Shown in pieces: positions 13,881-26,716 of a stretch of 64,000 bases of DNA. Where the stretch lies: contig CM032123.1 of assembly GCA_018894105.1 (NCBI GenBank), positions 9,797,001 through 9,861,000 of the forward strand, given 5' to 3'. The DNA comes from Jacaranda mimosifolia. Taxonomy: Eukaryota > Streptophyta > Magnoliopsida > Lamiales > Bignoniaceae. Position 1 is the stretch's first letter. The number at the start of each line of letters is the position of its first letter. Under the pieces are notes generated by a model. It did no database searches. It saw nothing but the letters and a program-made list of their open reading frames with translations, and was not told the DNA's origin. A program made the translations under genes and the position numbers.

Positions 13881-14240
13881 GTGCCCATTTGGTTTTATTT
13901 TCACTTTTCCTTTTTATTTTCTTCAGAAAATAAAAATAGAAAGCTATTAACTTTTTCCCATTTTTTACACATATTTTCATTTTCAAAATATTTTCTTAAA
14001 CATACTTTTATATTCTCTCTTTTTTTCACACCTTACTTTTCTTACTCTCATTTGTACAATTTTTAATACAAAAACACAACATCCAAATATATTTCATTCT
14101 CAAACATACACAATCATTTCATTTTAAATAAAACATCCAAACAACATTTTATTTTCAAATCTAAACTCATAACCAACTTTTCAATTTTTAAATTTGACAG
14201 AAAACAGAAAATGATTTTGAAAACAGATCCAAACCAGCTC
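13881..14240. mobile_element. Tourist-like (PIF/Harbinger) MITE, about 360 bp
   Basis: The ends are imperfect inverted repeats: GTGCCCATTTGG on the left and CCAAACCAGCTC on the right. The element is flanked on both sides by TTA (13878-13880 and 14241-14243), the 3-bp target duplication typical of PIF/Harbinger elements. The inside is AT-rich with TTTTC/GAAAA runs and a CCAACTTTTCAA phrase that recurs in the element at 61465. There is no coding capacity. Confidence 0.6.
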
Positions 14241-15376
14241 TTAAAATTGAATTGTTAATAATATTTCCATAATCAATTTCTTGTAACAATCCTTTTCAAT
14301 TGATAACACATCTAATCTATTCAATCTTTGTTGAGACATTGTTGATCTTAGAGTAATAAAAAAAAAGTTAGAACAACAGGACCTAAATGGATAGAAAATA
14401 TAGAATTTTCAAATCAAAGAAATTGATGATTGGAACTCCCAATTTGTGATACGGATATAAATAATAAAACCATATTATTCATCTTTCTTATTTTTCATAT
14501 TTGATAAAAGAATAATTCAACACGTCAATGAGAACACTACATTAACTGAGTACGTATTGGTTCGGACACGTACGATTGTGATATTGTTTATAAAAAATTA
14601 AAGATTCTTTCTTCTATTAGAAAAGGAAGAGAAGAGATAACTGATAATAAAAATAAAAAAATAAAACCATAGTTTATAGTGAGAGAATTGAAGTTAACGT
14701 TATTTAGTGATTAATATTGAGACATTATTTAGTCGTTAACATTGAAAAAGAAAAAAATTAGTTAGTGATTAGCATTAAAAAAAGGGAAGCAATTTGGATC
14801 TTGATAAATTAAAGGCCTTATATGTTTTTAGGCCTAAATTTAAAATATTGAAAAAAAATAGACCCTTATATCTTTCTGTTTTCAGGCCTAAAATATATAA
14901 CCGAAAAAATATATATATTAATCTAAAATGATAGTGGAACATTGCACTAAATTTTTTTTTCTCTTTTTCTTTTCTTTTTTTTCCCCCTGGAGGAGCGTAT
15001 GTGCTACAAGATACAAATATAGTTGTCTTATGAAGGTGATAATATAAAAGTGAAAAAAAATTCCTTTATTATAATAATAATTTTACAAGTTTAATATATA
15101 ATGACAGGATTAAATTTGTATTAATAATTATTACTATGTACAATTAATAATACAAAATTTTGTATAATTTATTACTATTAAATTGCTGACAACTCAACCG
15201 CTAGATTTTTTCTTTTTTCTTGGGTGAAACACTCAACCCCTAGAATAGTTTTGTTAATATAACCGCGTTGTTATAGAATTGTGACTATATATTAGTATTA
15301 AGTTTTAACAATGTTAACTTTTATATAATTCTTATCACTGTTAAATTTGTTAAAATTATTACTATAATAAAGTAAA

Positions 15377-15764
15377 ATGGTGTTTGGGTGAGTTTATAAG
15401 CTAACTCCTCAAAACATCTCACAAGATGTTTGAGAGCTTATGAGATGTCAAAAAGTGTTTGATAATTTTTTTTAAAAAAGAGCTTATAAGTTTCTAAAAT
15501 AAGATATAGGAAAGCTGTTTTTTAAAAAGTAAGAAATTTCTAATTTATTTTTAAAATCTTAACAAACTCTCTTAATTTTAATTATTTTAATTACAAAATT
15601 AACATTATTAATATATATCATATAAGCTTCAAAATCTTATTTTACCCAAACACTTTAAAAATTTATTTTTAAAAAAAAGATCTAAAATCTTATAAACTTC
15701 AAAAACGTCTTATAAGATGTAAAAAATTATAAGACATTTTAAATAAATTTAGTCAAACAACCTC
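15377..15764. mobile_element. MITE, family A copy 1, about 390 bp
   Basis: The left end has GGTGTTTGGGTGAGTTTATAA. The right end read in reverse gives GAGGTTGTTTGACTAAATTT. The reverse complement of the right half closely matches the left half of the element at 24209-24573, including phrases such as CTAAATTTATTTAAAA and TTACATCTTATAA. The two copies are therefore the same family in opposite orientation. No protein is encoded. Confidence 0.55.
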
Positions 15765-16084
15765 TAAATCTGATTATCCCTTAATATCGTTATTACACTA
15801 CAAAAAAAAGCGATTAGTGACCAAAAAATCAGTCACTAAATATGCAAAAATCGGTCACTAACAGGTTTAGTGACCGATCCAATTGATCACTAAAACCCTC
15901 GTCACTAATTTGTCTCGATCACTAATTACTGACTGATTAGTGACCAAAATGGTGGTCACTAATTATTTAAAAAAATTTGAAAAAATTTGTCTATGTTACT
16001 AGGCGGTCACTGATCAGTGACTGCATATTTCGGTCACTAATTTTAATGAGTCAAAAATATTTCTCTCCTACTTTGCTTCCTTTT

Positions 16085-16141
16085 GGATTCGAACTCAAGA
16101 CCTTTGCTATGCTCAAATGAGTAACTAACCATTACACCACA
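16085..16141 (-). other. tRNA-derived relic with A-box and B-box like motifs
   Basis: Read on the - strand, TGGTGTAATGGTTAG resembles a tRNA D-arm/A box. About 35 nt later GAGTTCGAATCC resembles a T-arm/B box, and TTTG-AGCATAG-CAAA between them can form a 4-bp stem with a 7-nt loop. The acceptor stem is not present. This is probably a fossil picked up by the host element and not a working tRNA gene. Confidence 0.4.
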
Positions 16142-16318
16142 TGCATTTTCATGCATTTATCTCAACAATATAATATATATATAATATTTACAAGTTAAAA
16201 AGTAATTATAATACTCTTATGTATAAGTTACTATTATTTTGCATTTTAAAATTTAACAAAAATAGCAATTATTCATTTAATATTTGTATAATATTTGTAC
16301 AATATAATAACACACTAC

Positions 16319-16860
16319 ATTTTTTATTTATAACTATTACTTTAAAATTTAGGTATATTTTATCATAATATATTATAAACATATTAAAAATAGTATATAC
16401 ATACTAATATGCATAGTGATAAATAGTTTTTTTTATATAATAAATACTAATATTTATTACTATTTATAGTAGTAAATAGTTTACGCATATATGTGGTAAT
16501 ATGTATATGTACTTATACATACAAATTAAAATATAATATTATTAATTATATTATAAATATTTATTTATAATTATTACTTTTAAATTTTAGGTATATTTTA
16601 TCATAATATATTATAAACATATTAAAAATAGTATATACATACTAATATGTATAGTGATAAATAGTTTTTTTTTCTTTTTTTATATAATAAATAGTAATAA
16701 ATAGTTTACACATATATATGGTAATATGTATATATGCTTATACATACAAATTAATATATAATATATTAATTATATTATAAGTATATAAATAGTTTACACA
16801 TATATATGGTAATATGTATATATGCTTATACATATAAATTAATATATAATATTATTAATT
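16319..16860. repeat. Duplicated AT-rich blocks inside the CACTA-type element
   Basis: A block of about 115 bp starting near 16319 (TTTATTTATAACTATTAC...) recurs near 16556 with few changes. The phrase GGTAATATGTATATATGCTT and its surroundings recur near 16490, 16718 and 16807. Confidence 0.7.
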
Positions 16861-17564
16861 ATATTATAAGTATTTATTTACTCATAATACATGTATATGT
16901 ATTATTGATGTGTATATATTAACTAATTCTCTTTTTTTTTCTTTGTATAAGAATATTATTCTTGTTTATTTCTTTGTGTATCTATATATATTAATAAATT
17001 AATGTTCAATTATATGGATATTATATAGAAATATTTAGTGGTTATATATTTGTATATGTATGTATATTTTTATATTTTTTATATATACATATATTATTAT
17101 CAAATATATATGTTAATAGCAAACATAATATTTTAATACTTATATAAGTGTGACATAAATTTTATGCTTTCATATTACAAGAATATACAAAAAATAAAAT
17201 TTTATTTTTATGACCGTTTATTGAATGAAAAACATGATCATTAATTAATGACTGCTTTATACGGTCATTAATATTAGTGACCGAACTCTTAATTCGGTCA
17301 CTAATTAGTGACCAAATTAGTGACCGCTTAGTTCGGTCACTAATTAGTAACCGAATTAGTGACTGCTTTGTGCAGTCATTAATATTAGTGACTGAAAAAA
17401 GAGTTTGGTCACTAATTAGTGACTGCTTTGTGCGGTCACTAATTTTAGTGACTGAAAAAAGAGTTCGGTCACTAATCAACCACTAATTTTTTTAAAATAT
17501 TATATTTAAATTAATCATTAATCATTCACTAAAATTCGGTCACTAAAGCTCATTTTTTTGGTAC

Positions 17565-19830
17565 TTTTGACATGACTTTTAACATTTTGTTGCAATTATT
17601 TTTCTCCTTGTGGTTAGAGATGGGAAATAGATTTTTAATCATATTATGCAAACTAATTCCATATCTCTCATGTATAAATTTTCTTCTTACAAACAAAGTT
17701 TCATATTTTTTCCTTTGTGTTGCAAAAAAAGGAAAAGTAAGTGAATTAATGGTCATAAAATCAAAATAAAAATCAAAGACGTTGGATACTTTTTAAAATC
17801 TTATATATAAAAAGCTCTTTTTACATAAAATTACAGAGTTTATTGATAACATAATAAGTTCATTTGGTGATAGTTTCTTGTATATAATATAGCATAATAG
17901 ATACAACATTCGTATTGTATGGATTTTAGTAAGGTAAGAAGTTGTTATTCATTAGTATATATATATATATATATATATATATGAATAAGTACTACTTTAA
18001 GCTTTTATTTATAATTGATCATATTCTTAATACATAATTTTTTTGATATATTGAGTATGACCTTTATTTTCATAAACAAAATATTAATTAAAATTTTGGT
18101 GTAAGTAATCAATTAAGTAATTGCAATAGTTGCGTAATTTGCACCTTGCACCTATTTCTTAAAAAAAAAAAAAAATTAAAGAAATTTTATACAATGTATA
18201 AGGAAATTTAAGGGAACAAGTTCAATGCCATATACATAAAAAAGTTATTTAGAATTAGCATTTTAAGAAAACCTATTTATTTGATACGTTATTATCTTTT
18301 TGTAACTTAGCAAGTTAATTTGTTCAAAGCTTATTTTATAGTTTTTCACCAAATTATCACATCAGTAAAATAAACACTTCAGAAATGCAGCTCTTATATT
18401 TGGTTACATAGAAAAAGTTATTGTATTTATTTTAAGTTATAATTATAATGAATAAAAAGTTATTTTCTATATAGATTGGCATTTTAAGGAATAAAAGATT
18501 TAGAAGTCACTGTCTTTAAACTCGTGAAGTTTTTGTATTATTTCTTTTTCTCTAAACAAATTGTCATATTAATGAATGGTCTCTTTTCTCTAAATATGTG
18601 AAGGTTATTATGCACTTTATAATAATTTTAAAAATTTGTATTCCCTAAAACCTGTTTTTCCCTGATTAGAAATCCTCTCTTCAGTTCCACTCAGGTCATA
18701 TATATTGGGATAATTATCGAAACATTCTACAAGAGTTGGTCTAATTATAAGTAGTTCACTAGAAAAATCTAATATACATCCACCTCCTTTTTATAATAAT
18801 GGCCAAAATACTATATTCACTAAAAAATTAGGATATCAATTACGATTAATCAGTAGGCGATGCTAAAAATTTATAAAATTAACTACGAAATGATCTAGTT
18901 AAATCTAACATAGATACTTTCATGACTAATTCTTGCTATAACCAATTTATAGCTGATAATTACTTTTATATACACACACATTGATTTTATTTAGGATAAT
19001 GCATAATTAGTATATTGTGCTTGCAAAATGCAAGATTATGGATTAATAATTAATAATTTTTATATTTTTCATTTTAAAAAATTGCATTTACTATGAAAAT
19101 TTGTTATTATAATTTGTAGTCATAACTGTAAAATTAATTTTTTGCTAGCTTTTCTATAATGTTTACCTAGTCTTTTGGTTATTTGGTAGCGATATATTGT
19201 TTATGAAATGAAACTTTCACCTTTTATTAAAAATTCAAGAAACCTCCTTTGAGGTTTGTTCAAATTATAAGTACCTTCCTTACTCCTAATAAATTAAATA
19301 TCTGCTACAAAAAAATTGCTAAGAAATTAATTTTGTAGTTATGACTATAAATTATGTCTACAAATTTTTGTAACAAATACAATTATTTAAAATAAAAAAT
19401 AATAAAAATTATTAGTGAATTCATGGTTATGGTTGTTGAAAGAGCAACAGATTAGCCACATATTATCCATAGAAAATTTAACATACATCTATATATATAT
19501 ATATATGTATATATATGTAAACAATAATTATCAATTACAATTGATCATGTAGCGAAAAGTTAGCTACAAGAGCATTTACTTGTGATTCCGCTAGGTCAAT
19601 TTTGTAGTTAAGACTACAAATTTTTAATACTAGCTATGAAATGAACGTAATTGATGATCTAATTTTTTGAGCATCTTACACAATATGTATATATATATAT
19701 ATAATTACAATTACCATCTCTGAAAATTTTTATTTTACAATTGGATTCCATATTTTTTATTCAAGAAAATCATGAATTGTCTTTACAATTATAAGCATTA
19801 TAAATCATGCAAAATTAATTTAGAATATTT
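17565..19830. other. AT-rich intergenic sequence, no gene supported
   Basis: There is no recognisable coding sequence. Scattered phrases such as TTTTGTAGTTATGACTACAAA recur at 19320-19640 and suggest eroded CACTA-like or MITE material, but I could not close any element. Confidence 0.5.
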
Positions 19831-20509
19831 CACTGAAAAAATATCCTTTTATTAGTGAAAAATTTGTGACAAAGAGGATTCCATTACAGTATAATTGTGA
19901 TGGATTTTTAATGGATTACTAATAAATTTAAAAAAATGAATGAAAATATATATTAGTTATGATACTTGTGACGGATATAAAGAGTATATATTGATATGAA
20001 GAGTCCATAATAAATTTCATAATTCTAAATACGATTCTTCGATCTATAATGAAAATTCCATCACAAAATTAGTTTTGTGATGCATTTTATTTTCATCACA
20101 CAACTAATTAGTAACAAAGCATATACTAACGGATTTTTGAAATAAGTCCATTATAAATTTAGTGAAATATATCATTCTGTGATAGATTTATTTCACAAAT
20201 TTGTTAGTATATGTTTCGCCACTGATCAGTTTGTGACAAAAATAATGTGTGTCATGTAACTAATTTTGTGATCAAATTTTCATCACGAATCGAAGAATCA
20301 TATTTAGAATTATGAAATTTATAATAGATTCTTTATATCAATATATACTCTTCAAATTCATCACAAGTATCATTACTAATATATATTTTTGCTAATTTTT
20401 TTAAATTCATTAGTAATCCATCAAAAACCTATCACAATTATCTTCGAATTGTGATGGAACCCCCTTCATGACAAATTTTTCGTTAGTGAAATGGTGTTAT
20501 CTTGTAGTG
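19831..20509. mobile_element. Foldback CACTA-type MITE forming a ~680-bp hairpin
   Basis: The two halves are inverted copies of each other, meeting near 20170. The left half runs from CACTGAAAAAATAT through GATATGAAGAGTCC to CGATTCTTCGATC. The reverse complement of the right half runs from CACTACAAGATAACACC through GATATAAAGAATCT to TGATTCTTCGATTC. TTT flanks both ends (19828-19830 and 20510-20512), fitting the 3-bp duplication and CACT...AGTG ends of the CACTA superfamily. No protein is encoded. A transcript would fold into a long, imperfectly paired hairpin. Confidence 0.75.
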
Positions 20510-20824
20510 TTTATATATTAAAGAATATAATTTGAAATTTTCATGATAAATTACAACCATTAAATCTCACTGTAAGTCGATGTAAAGCGGATAAATTTCA
20601 GGAGATTTATGTATATTACTATAAACATCAGCGCAACTTTTGTAAATTTGGCGAAATCTCAAGTGATTAAAACTTGTCGTTTTTTCAAAAAGATAATGTC
20701 AAGGGTAAAATTAAATTAAATTTGTTTTGTTTTGGATGTTTGAGATAAAGATTTTTGAGGGTGGGTTGAGAGAATGCAATGTATGTTTGATTTTGTTTTA
20801 GAAATTGATTAGATTATTGTTTTA

Positions 20825-21086
20825 GAGCTAGTTTGGTTGGATTTTTAAGTTATCTCATGATTATTTATCATGTGATAATTTGTATGATTTTTTATCATTG
20901 TGATATATAGTTTGATAAAAAAATCCATAGGGGATGACATGTTAATATATCACGGGAGTTGCACATATAAACACAGACTTTTGGTGTCCATGCGAGCTAG
21001 AGTGTTTATTGTCACTTCAACCAAATGAATGATAAGGTGGGGATAAAAACATTGTATCTTACCTTTCATCGCAACCAAACTAGCCC
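20825..21086. mobile_element. Tourist-like (PIF/Harbinger) MITE, 262 bp
   Basis: The terminal inverted repeats are GAGCTAGTTTGGTTGG and CAACCAAACTAGCCC (the latter read on the + strand). TTA flanks both sides (20822-20824 and 21087-21089). The size and target preference fit non-autonomous PIF/Harbinger elements. Confidence 0.75.
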
Positions 21087-21089
21087 TTA

Positions 21090-24000
21090 GAGTATAATAG
21101 AATTTTTTTTATTTTGTTTTCGAGGGAAACAAATTGTATTGTGATGTCAAATTAATACCTTTCTATTTGGTTATACCGGAGATGAAAATATGATTTTGTT
21201 ATTGTTCTTTTTATATACGTATATTGTTGTGAGAGATGATGATTATATTTGCCTTGGGAAATGGTGGGAAAAGGCTATTTTAGGAATTTTTAAAATTATT
21301 TTAAATATTTTTGAAAAATAAAAAGATTATGTTTATTTTTATTTTTTTTCCAAAAAAATGTTCTATTCTCGGAAAAATGAAAACAAACATAGCATAAGTT
21401 TTTATTCAGCTTCTTGGTTGATATCAATTTTTTCTGTTATAATAATTAATAACTAAGAAGATGTGTACCTATATTTTTTTTTTTATTTTTGGAAATTTTA
21501 TATATCCTATTAAATAGCATTTAAAAAGACAAAGTAAGGTTATCATTACATTGGCGCGATTATCTATTGATGAAGAATAATTTGATATCACAAATGTCAA
21601 ATATTGCCATAAGGTTTTTAACGCTTCATGATTACCATAGGATTGATTTAGAGACAAAAGATGGTTATAGGGTTTGGTACTTCCATAATTACAGTAGGAT
21701 TTAAAGAGACAAAGCATGGTTTAATTTGTCGTTGAAAAAGTAGCCAATTGTGAAGGACAATTTGACATTTGTATGTAGAGTTATCATTGAGACACCGGAC
21801 ACCCCTATTTTGGCCTCACAAACGTCAAATTATGTTCTCATTGGTCTTGATACTATAATTGTTAGATTCAATAATTTAAGCTCAAAGACATTGCACTCTT
21901 TCGCTCCATTTCGAGATATAATCGCTAAGTTTTTCTCAGAAAGTAAAATTAGTACTAATGAATGTAGAAAAAATTGTTATAAAGAATTTGAATTCTTTAT
22001 GTACGTTTGATAAGGGGAAAAGAGCCTAACACATCAACATTATCCCCATACTATATTATAAATATTAAAATACTCTAAAATTTGTATCTTTTTTGTTTGA
22101 ATCAAACTCAATCCAATCACTTGATATATATCCGATCAGACTGAATCGAGAGTCATCTAATTAGTACACGGGGCAACATCTTGACTTTATACCTAAAATA
22201 AATAATACAGAATCTACCTTAATAGGATCACCTTAAACTATATGGTAATAAAAGTATATTTATTTATTATTATCCTAATTATTTACTACCATTCAATATT
22301 TTAACCGTGGAATTAATGAATTTTTTTTATGGGAGCACTCAACAACTTTATCCTTGTTTTAGTTGCAGGTTTGGCATAATCAACAGTTTTCCCATCAACT
22401 TTGAGCTCTTGACCTACAGAATTGAAAAATAAATTAAATCGAGATGACAATCACTTACAAAAATATAAAATTTGAAATTCTGAATATTTATAGTATACTG
22501 CATCTATATTCCACCACATAAATAATTATAATTTATTCTAAAACCATGCGGAGTCAAAACAACATGGAATCATTTTTATCAATAACAATGGGGTTGGTTC
22601 CAATAAGGGCGAAAGATGGAGGAGGCATATACTTTGTAGCCCCTGTTTACCATAATGTTCTTAGAAATTTAAAAAAAAAAAAAAAAAATCCAAAAGTGCA
22701 TTAGCTCATCAACTTAGTTCCACCATCAAAAAGATAATCGTCCATCAACATACACATAATACAAATTAATTTAGTAGAAAGTTATCAACTTTATTGGGAG
22801 TGGGAATCTTCTTAGTGGGGGGATATTTCCATCTTTCGAGCGGTTCATCGAAACTTGGATTTGAATCGAATAATTTTATGCCACTTGTCGGGAAGAGGGT
22901 ATCCAAATTAATCAAATTAATGTCGGTCATCAAATGACACGTGCCTTGCCTTTCATCCTTAATAATTTTCCCTTAATTTGGCAAGCCCACTGCCCACCAA
23001 TAATATTTATTTCCATATTTAAAATAAAGTCAACCCACAGTTTTATCTATCTCGTGTGAATAAGTTGAGCGACCATTTTCGTTTCTTCATGTTGCCAAGC
23101 CGATATTTTATTTTGATACATAATTTTCAATTACTTTGAAGTTAATTCTTTTCAATAAATAGCAAAAAATCCGTTCTAATAATAATTTTCCTTTTGTAGT
23201 TGTCAAATGGTTCCATGTATATATTCATTTTTTAAAAAATAAATTTCATTTAAAATCTTTCATTCAAAGTTTCTATATTTTCAAACTTGATATTTTTAAT
23301 TTTGATATATTCATAAATTGATATGTAAAATAATTTATTGCATAAAAAGATACATGTCATATTGCGTTATTTAAAATAAAATAAAGTCCCCCTCAATGGT
23401 AGTCTCTGCCCTACAAGGCGAGAAGATTACTAGCAAGTGATAGTTTTAAATAAGTTAATTTTATAACTTAGAAAAATTAATTTTCTCATAACAATTGTTA
23501 TTATGCAGTGCTCAAGACAGACAGGTACTAGCATGATCATTACATCCTTGAGAGATTATGAGAAAGTCAATTAAAATTATTCTAAAAATAAAGAAAAAAA
23601 TTAATAAAAGAAATATGGTCAGCAGAAATATGGCCATACTATATTATATATATATGCATGCACTATAGATAATACAAGAAAAACAAAATAGTAATATATG
23701 CTAATACAAAGTTGAAAGAAAAAGCCGCCCCACACCATTGGTGGACGAAAGTGGTAGGGCTGTCAGCAGTGCACCATGAAATTCAACAAAAAAGAAACAA
23801 AAAGTGGAAACATAGAGTTGATAATAGACATATATAGAGACAACTTTATCAATTAGAATAATGCCTAAATTGTCCATTGCTATTTAACAAGTAAAGGGCT
23901 TTTTGGCGAACGACATGTATAAAATAGCAAATCATTCTATGAGTATGGGGGACCTGTTCATAAACGTTCTTTTTGGGCATCGCCCCTTTAATTTAATAAC

Positions 24001-24208
24001 GATAAATCAAACTCAAAATGTTATCTATATAGTTCACACCTCAACAACCTTATTATTAATGTAATAATAAACATATAAATTTAATTTATAGAATCATCAA
24101 CATCCATCTTAAAAATATAGACTCTGTCATAAAAATTTGGATTCTCCATTTCAATTGTCCTCCATTATATTCATTTCGCACTTTCAGCTAAGCAATTAAA
24201 ACGCTCTA
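21090..24208. other. AT-rich intergenic sequence, no gene supported
   Basis: An 86-codon open frame at 21750-22010 (+) has no recognisable domain. GGATTTAAAGAGACAAAGCATGG-type phrases near 21515 and 21700 suggest an eroded duplication. Nothing else could be assigned. Confidence 0.5.
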
Positions 24209-24573
24209 GAGGGTGCTTGTCTAAATTTATTTAAAAAATCTTATAAACTCTTACATCTTATAAAATATTTTTAAAATTTATAAGATGTTATATCTTATTT
24301 TTAAAATAATTTATTAATGTGTTTGGATAAAATAAAATCTTGAACCTTATAAGATGTTAGCAATGGCAATTTTCTATTGAAATGGTTAAAATAAGAAAAC
24401 TTATTCAAATCTTAAGGATAAGTCAAGATCTCTTTACTTTTTTTAAAAAGAATTTATGAGATCCTAATCTTATTTTAAAATCTTATAAGCTCATTTCTAA
24501 AAAAGGTTACCAAACATTTTCTTACATCTTGTAAAATATTTTGGAGAGTTCATAAGCTCACTCAAACACCCTC
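24209..24573. mobile_element. MITE, family A copy 2, 365 bp
   Basis: The ends are inverted: GAGGGTGCTTG on the left and CAAACACCCTC on the right. Sub-terminal CTAAATTTATTTAAAA and ATCTTATAA phrases match the reverse complement of the element at 15377-15764. The flanking triplets are CTA and TTA, so the target duplication has decayed or the ends are off by a base. Confidence 0.6.
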
Positions 24574-26716
24574 TTAATTTTTTGTATCAAAAGCGAAATC
24601 CCTCACTTTTAATACCACTTTTGAAAATCCATGTCACATCTGATTCATCCAAAAATTTATTCAGAATTGCAACAAACATTTATTCTCATTTCCTTATTGA
24701 GTGTCTTTTCAAAACCACCATCTCTTCATAAGAAAGACAGGTGATAAAGTGGCTTATCTCTTCTCTTACCTCTAAAAAACATAAAATTATTAAGTAAAAA
24801 AATAGATATTGAGAAAGCAAAGGGCACTCAGCATCTCCACATTTTGCAAATGGAGGCTGTGGCCACTACTACCAACAAATGTTGATAAAGGAAAATATAT
24901 AATTTTTTGATTCCACCCATTACCGAAAGTCATATTTTTCTCAAAAAAATCATTATTAAAAACCTTAAAAAAGAAAAAGGCATTTACTGTGAAACAACAT
25001 AATTTGATCAATCCTAATTCCTTGCACGTCTCCATTGTCGGAAAATTCTAATTCAGACACGAATTTTATTCTCTAAAGTATTTCATAGACAAGTAAATTT
25101 CTCTTTTTTCAGAAAATTCGAAGTTTTTAAACCATCCATGTGGGCGATAATTGAGGGTAGATTTCCGTATAGTCAAGTGTACGCACAAACTTTTGGTCAT
25201 CCAATGGTGGATGGACGGTCTAAAAAAGAGTCGTGGTCATTTCATTCTTAGGGATAATTGCACTATCCGTGGTGAAAAAATGGACTTAGCTTTTATCATA
25301 TAATAATTAGTCATAGCTATTAATAGCAGGCGTGCAGACCTAAGACTTGGAATAGTAGTACCAATGTGAATGGTTTTCCCGGGCAAATAAGAAAGAATTA
25401 TCTGAAGACTGATTCAAAAATGTCATTTTTTTTTTTTTTCCCTTGCATTCAAAGATGCCAATCGTGTGGCATTCAGCAAAACGCACAAGGCTGCAGAGCC
25501 GTATGGTTTTTCCAATGGCAGAAATAGGGAGGTCCAAAGAATGGCTAGAAACAGGGTCCCCTGTTGCTATAGTGTTTTTTTTTTTAATTATTTATTTATT
25601 TATTTACATGACAGGGCCACAAAGTTGGACCATTTTGGACAGGGAAGTGCACTAAGGAACAAAACCAATGTATTATTTTAAATGTGGGACTTGGTGGTGG
25701 TAGGGGGGCAGTGGTGGTCATTTGTAGGGCATAATGTGTTTGCTTGGAGGGATGTAAGGAGGTTTGACAAATTCTGGGCAAATTCTTGTCTCTATTCGAG
25801 GCTTTTGTGTTTTCTTACATGCATTAGAGCCGACCCCAATTGGCAATGTCTCAAGAATTAACCCTCTGTCGTTTTTGGCCCCAGTCATCCAATACATGCG
25901 TAATTTCTCCACTGCGAACACGCAAAGTCAATTTGCAGTTCCACTCAATGTAGAAAATTTATCATGATAAAGAAGACAATAAAGTGTGAAAAAAAAAAAA
26001 AAAGAATAACTTGGGACTAAAAAATTTGTCAAAACATTAGTATTAGAGATCAAAAAGGATACCTTTGGGGAGTGCAGGATCGTCGTCGGTGCACAATACG
26101 TGGAGGATTATCTTTACAAAAGGTAGCAGATTTGAGACTTTGATTATGCGCTTTAGCTGCACGTACTTAGCTTGCAAGCAAAAGTGAAGCAATTGAAAGA
26201 TACCACGGAGTGGTTTTGACAAATTTATATGCCTTTTGGCACCAGCGTTTGACCCATACAATCTTTGATCAAACAAAGTATATAATAAAAGTTTGACACT
26301 TTCCACACTGGTTTTGTGTGTATTTTAATAGGAAAATCGACAAATCAGAGATGGGAGATGGAGATGGAGGAACCGGCCAAAAGAGGAGTCAAGAGAGATA
26401 CTAAATGGAAAAGGGAGTTCAACAAGCCATAAACATCATAAAAAAGCAGGATGTTCTGAGATAAGTTGCTTCATTAAACAAAGGTTAGCTATTCAAGTGG
26501 GGTTTGTACAGAAAGTCAGCATCACAACCGAAAAAACACATGTAGATAGGCAGAATGAGTATTGATGATGAGTTGACGACCACTATAAGCACAATTCAGA
26601 AATCCGGTCATACAATCCACAACTATGGACCTGATGAAGATGTTTTTCAGACAATTCAATAGATATTACGTATGCAAACATTATGCTTCTAAATGTTATC
26701 ATATTTAGCACGTTAC
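24574..26716. other. Intergenic sequence, no gene supported
   Basis: No consistent exon set was found on either strand. A stretch at 26043-26306 is open on the - strand for 87 codons but resembles no family I know. A poly-T/poly-A pair (25426-25440, 25990-26002) may mark eroded insertions. Confidence 0.45.

Larger units (their letters stand above)
15796..17564. mobile_element. Non-autonomous CACTA-type (En/Spm) element, about 1.77 kb
   Basis: The left terminus CACTACAAAAAAAAGCGA follows TTA. The right terminus in reverse reads GTACCAAAAAAATGAGCT, a degraded version of the same end. Both ends then carry many direct and inverted copies of TTAGTGACCG / CGGTCACTAA, at 15810-16045 on the left and 17260-17545 on the right. 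This is the subterminal-repeat layout to which En/Spm-type transposases bind. The middle is very AT-rich, with duplicated 120-bp blocks and no transposase. A tRNA-like relic lies at 16085-16141. The short open frames at 17162-17486 are the repeats translated. Confidence 0.7.

Noticed and set aside
17162..17486. Open frames on both strands with repeated SDRT/SLISD words
   Set aside because: They come from the TTAGTGACCG sub-terminal repeats of the CACTA-type element.
21750..22010. 86-codon + strand frame
   Set aside because: There is no recognisable domain, no promoter or intron context, and composition matches the surrounding AT-rich DNA.
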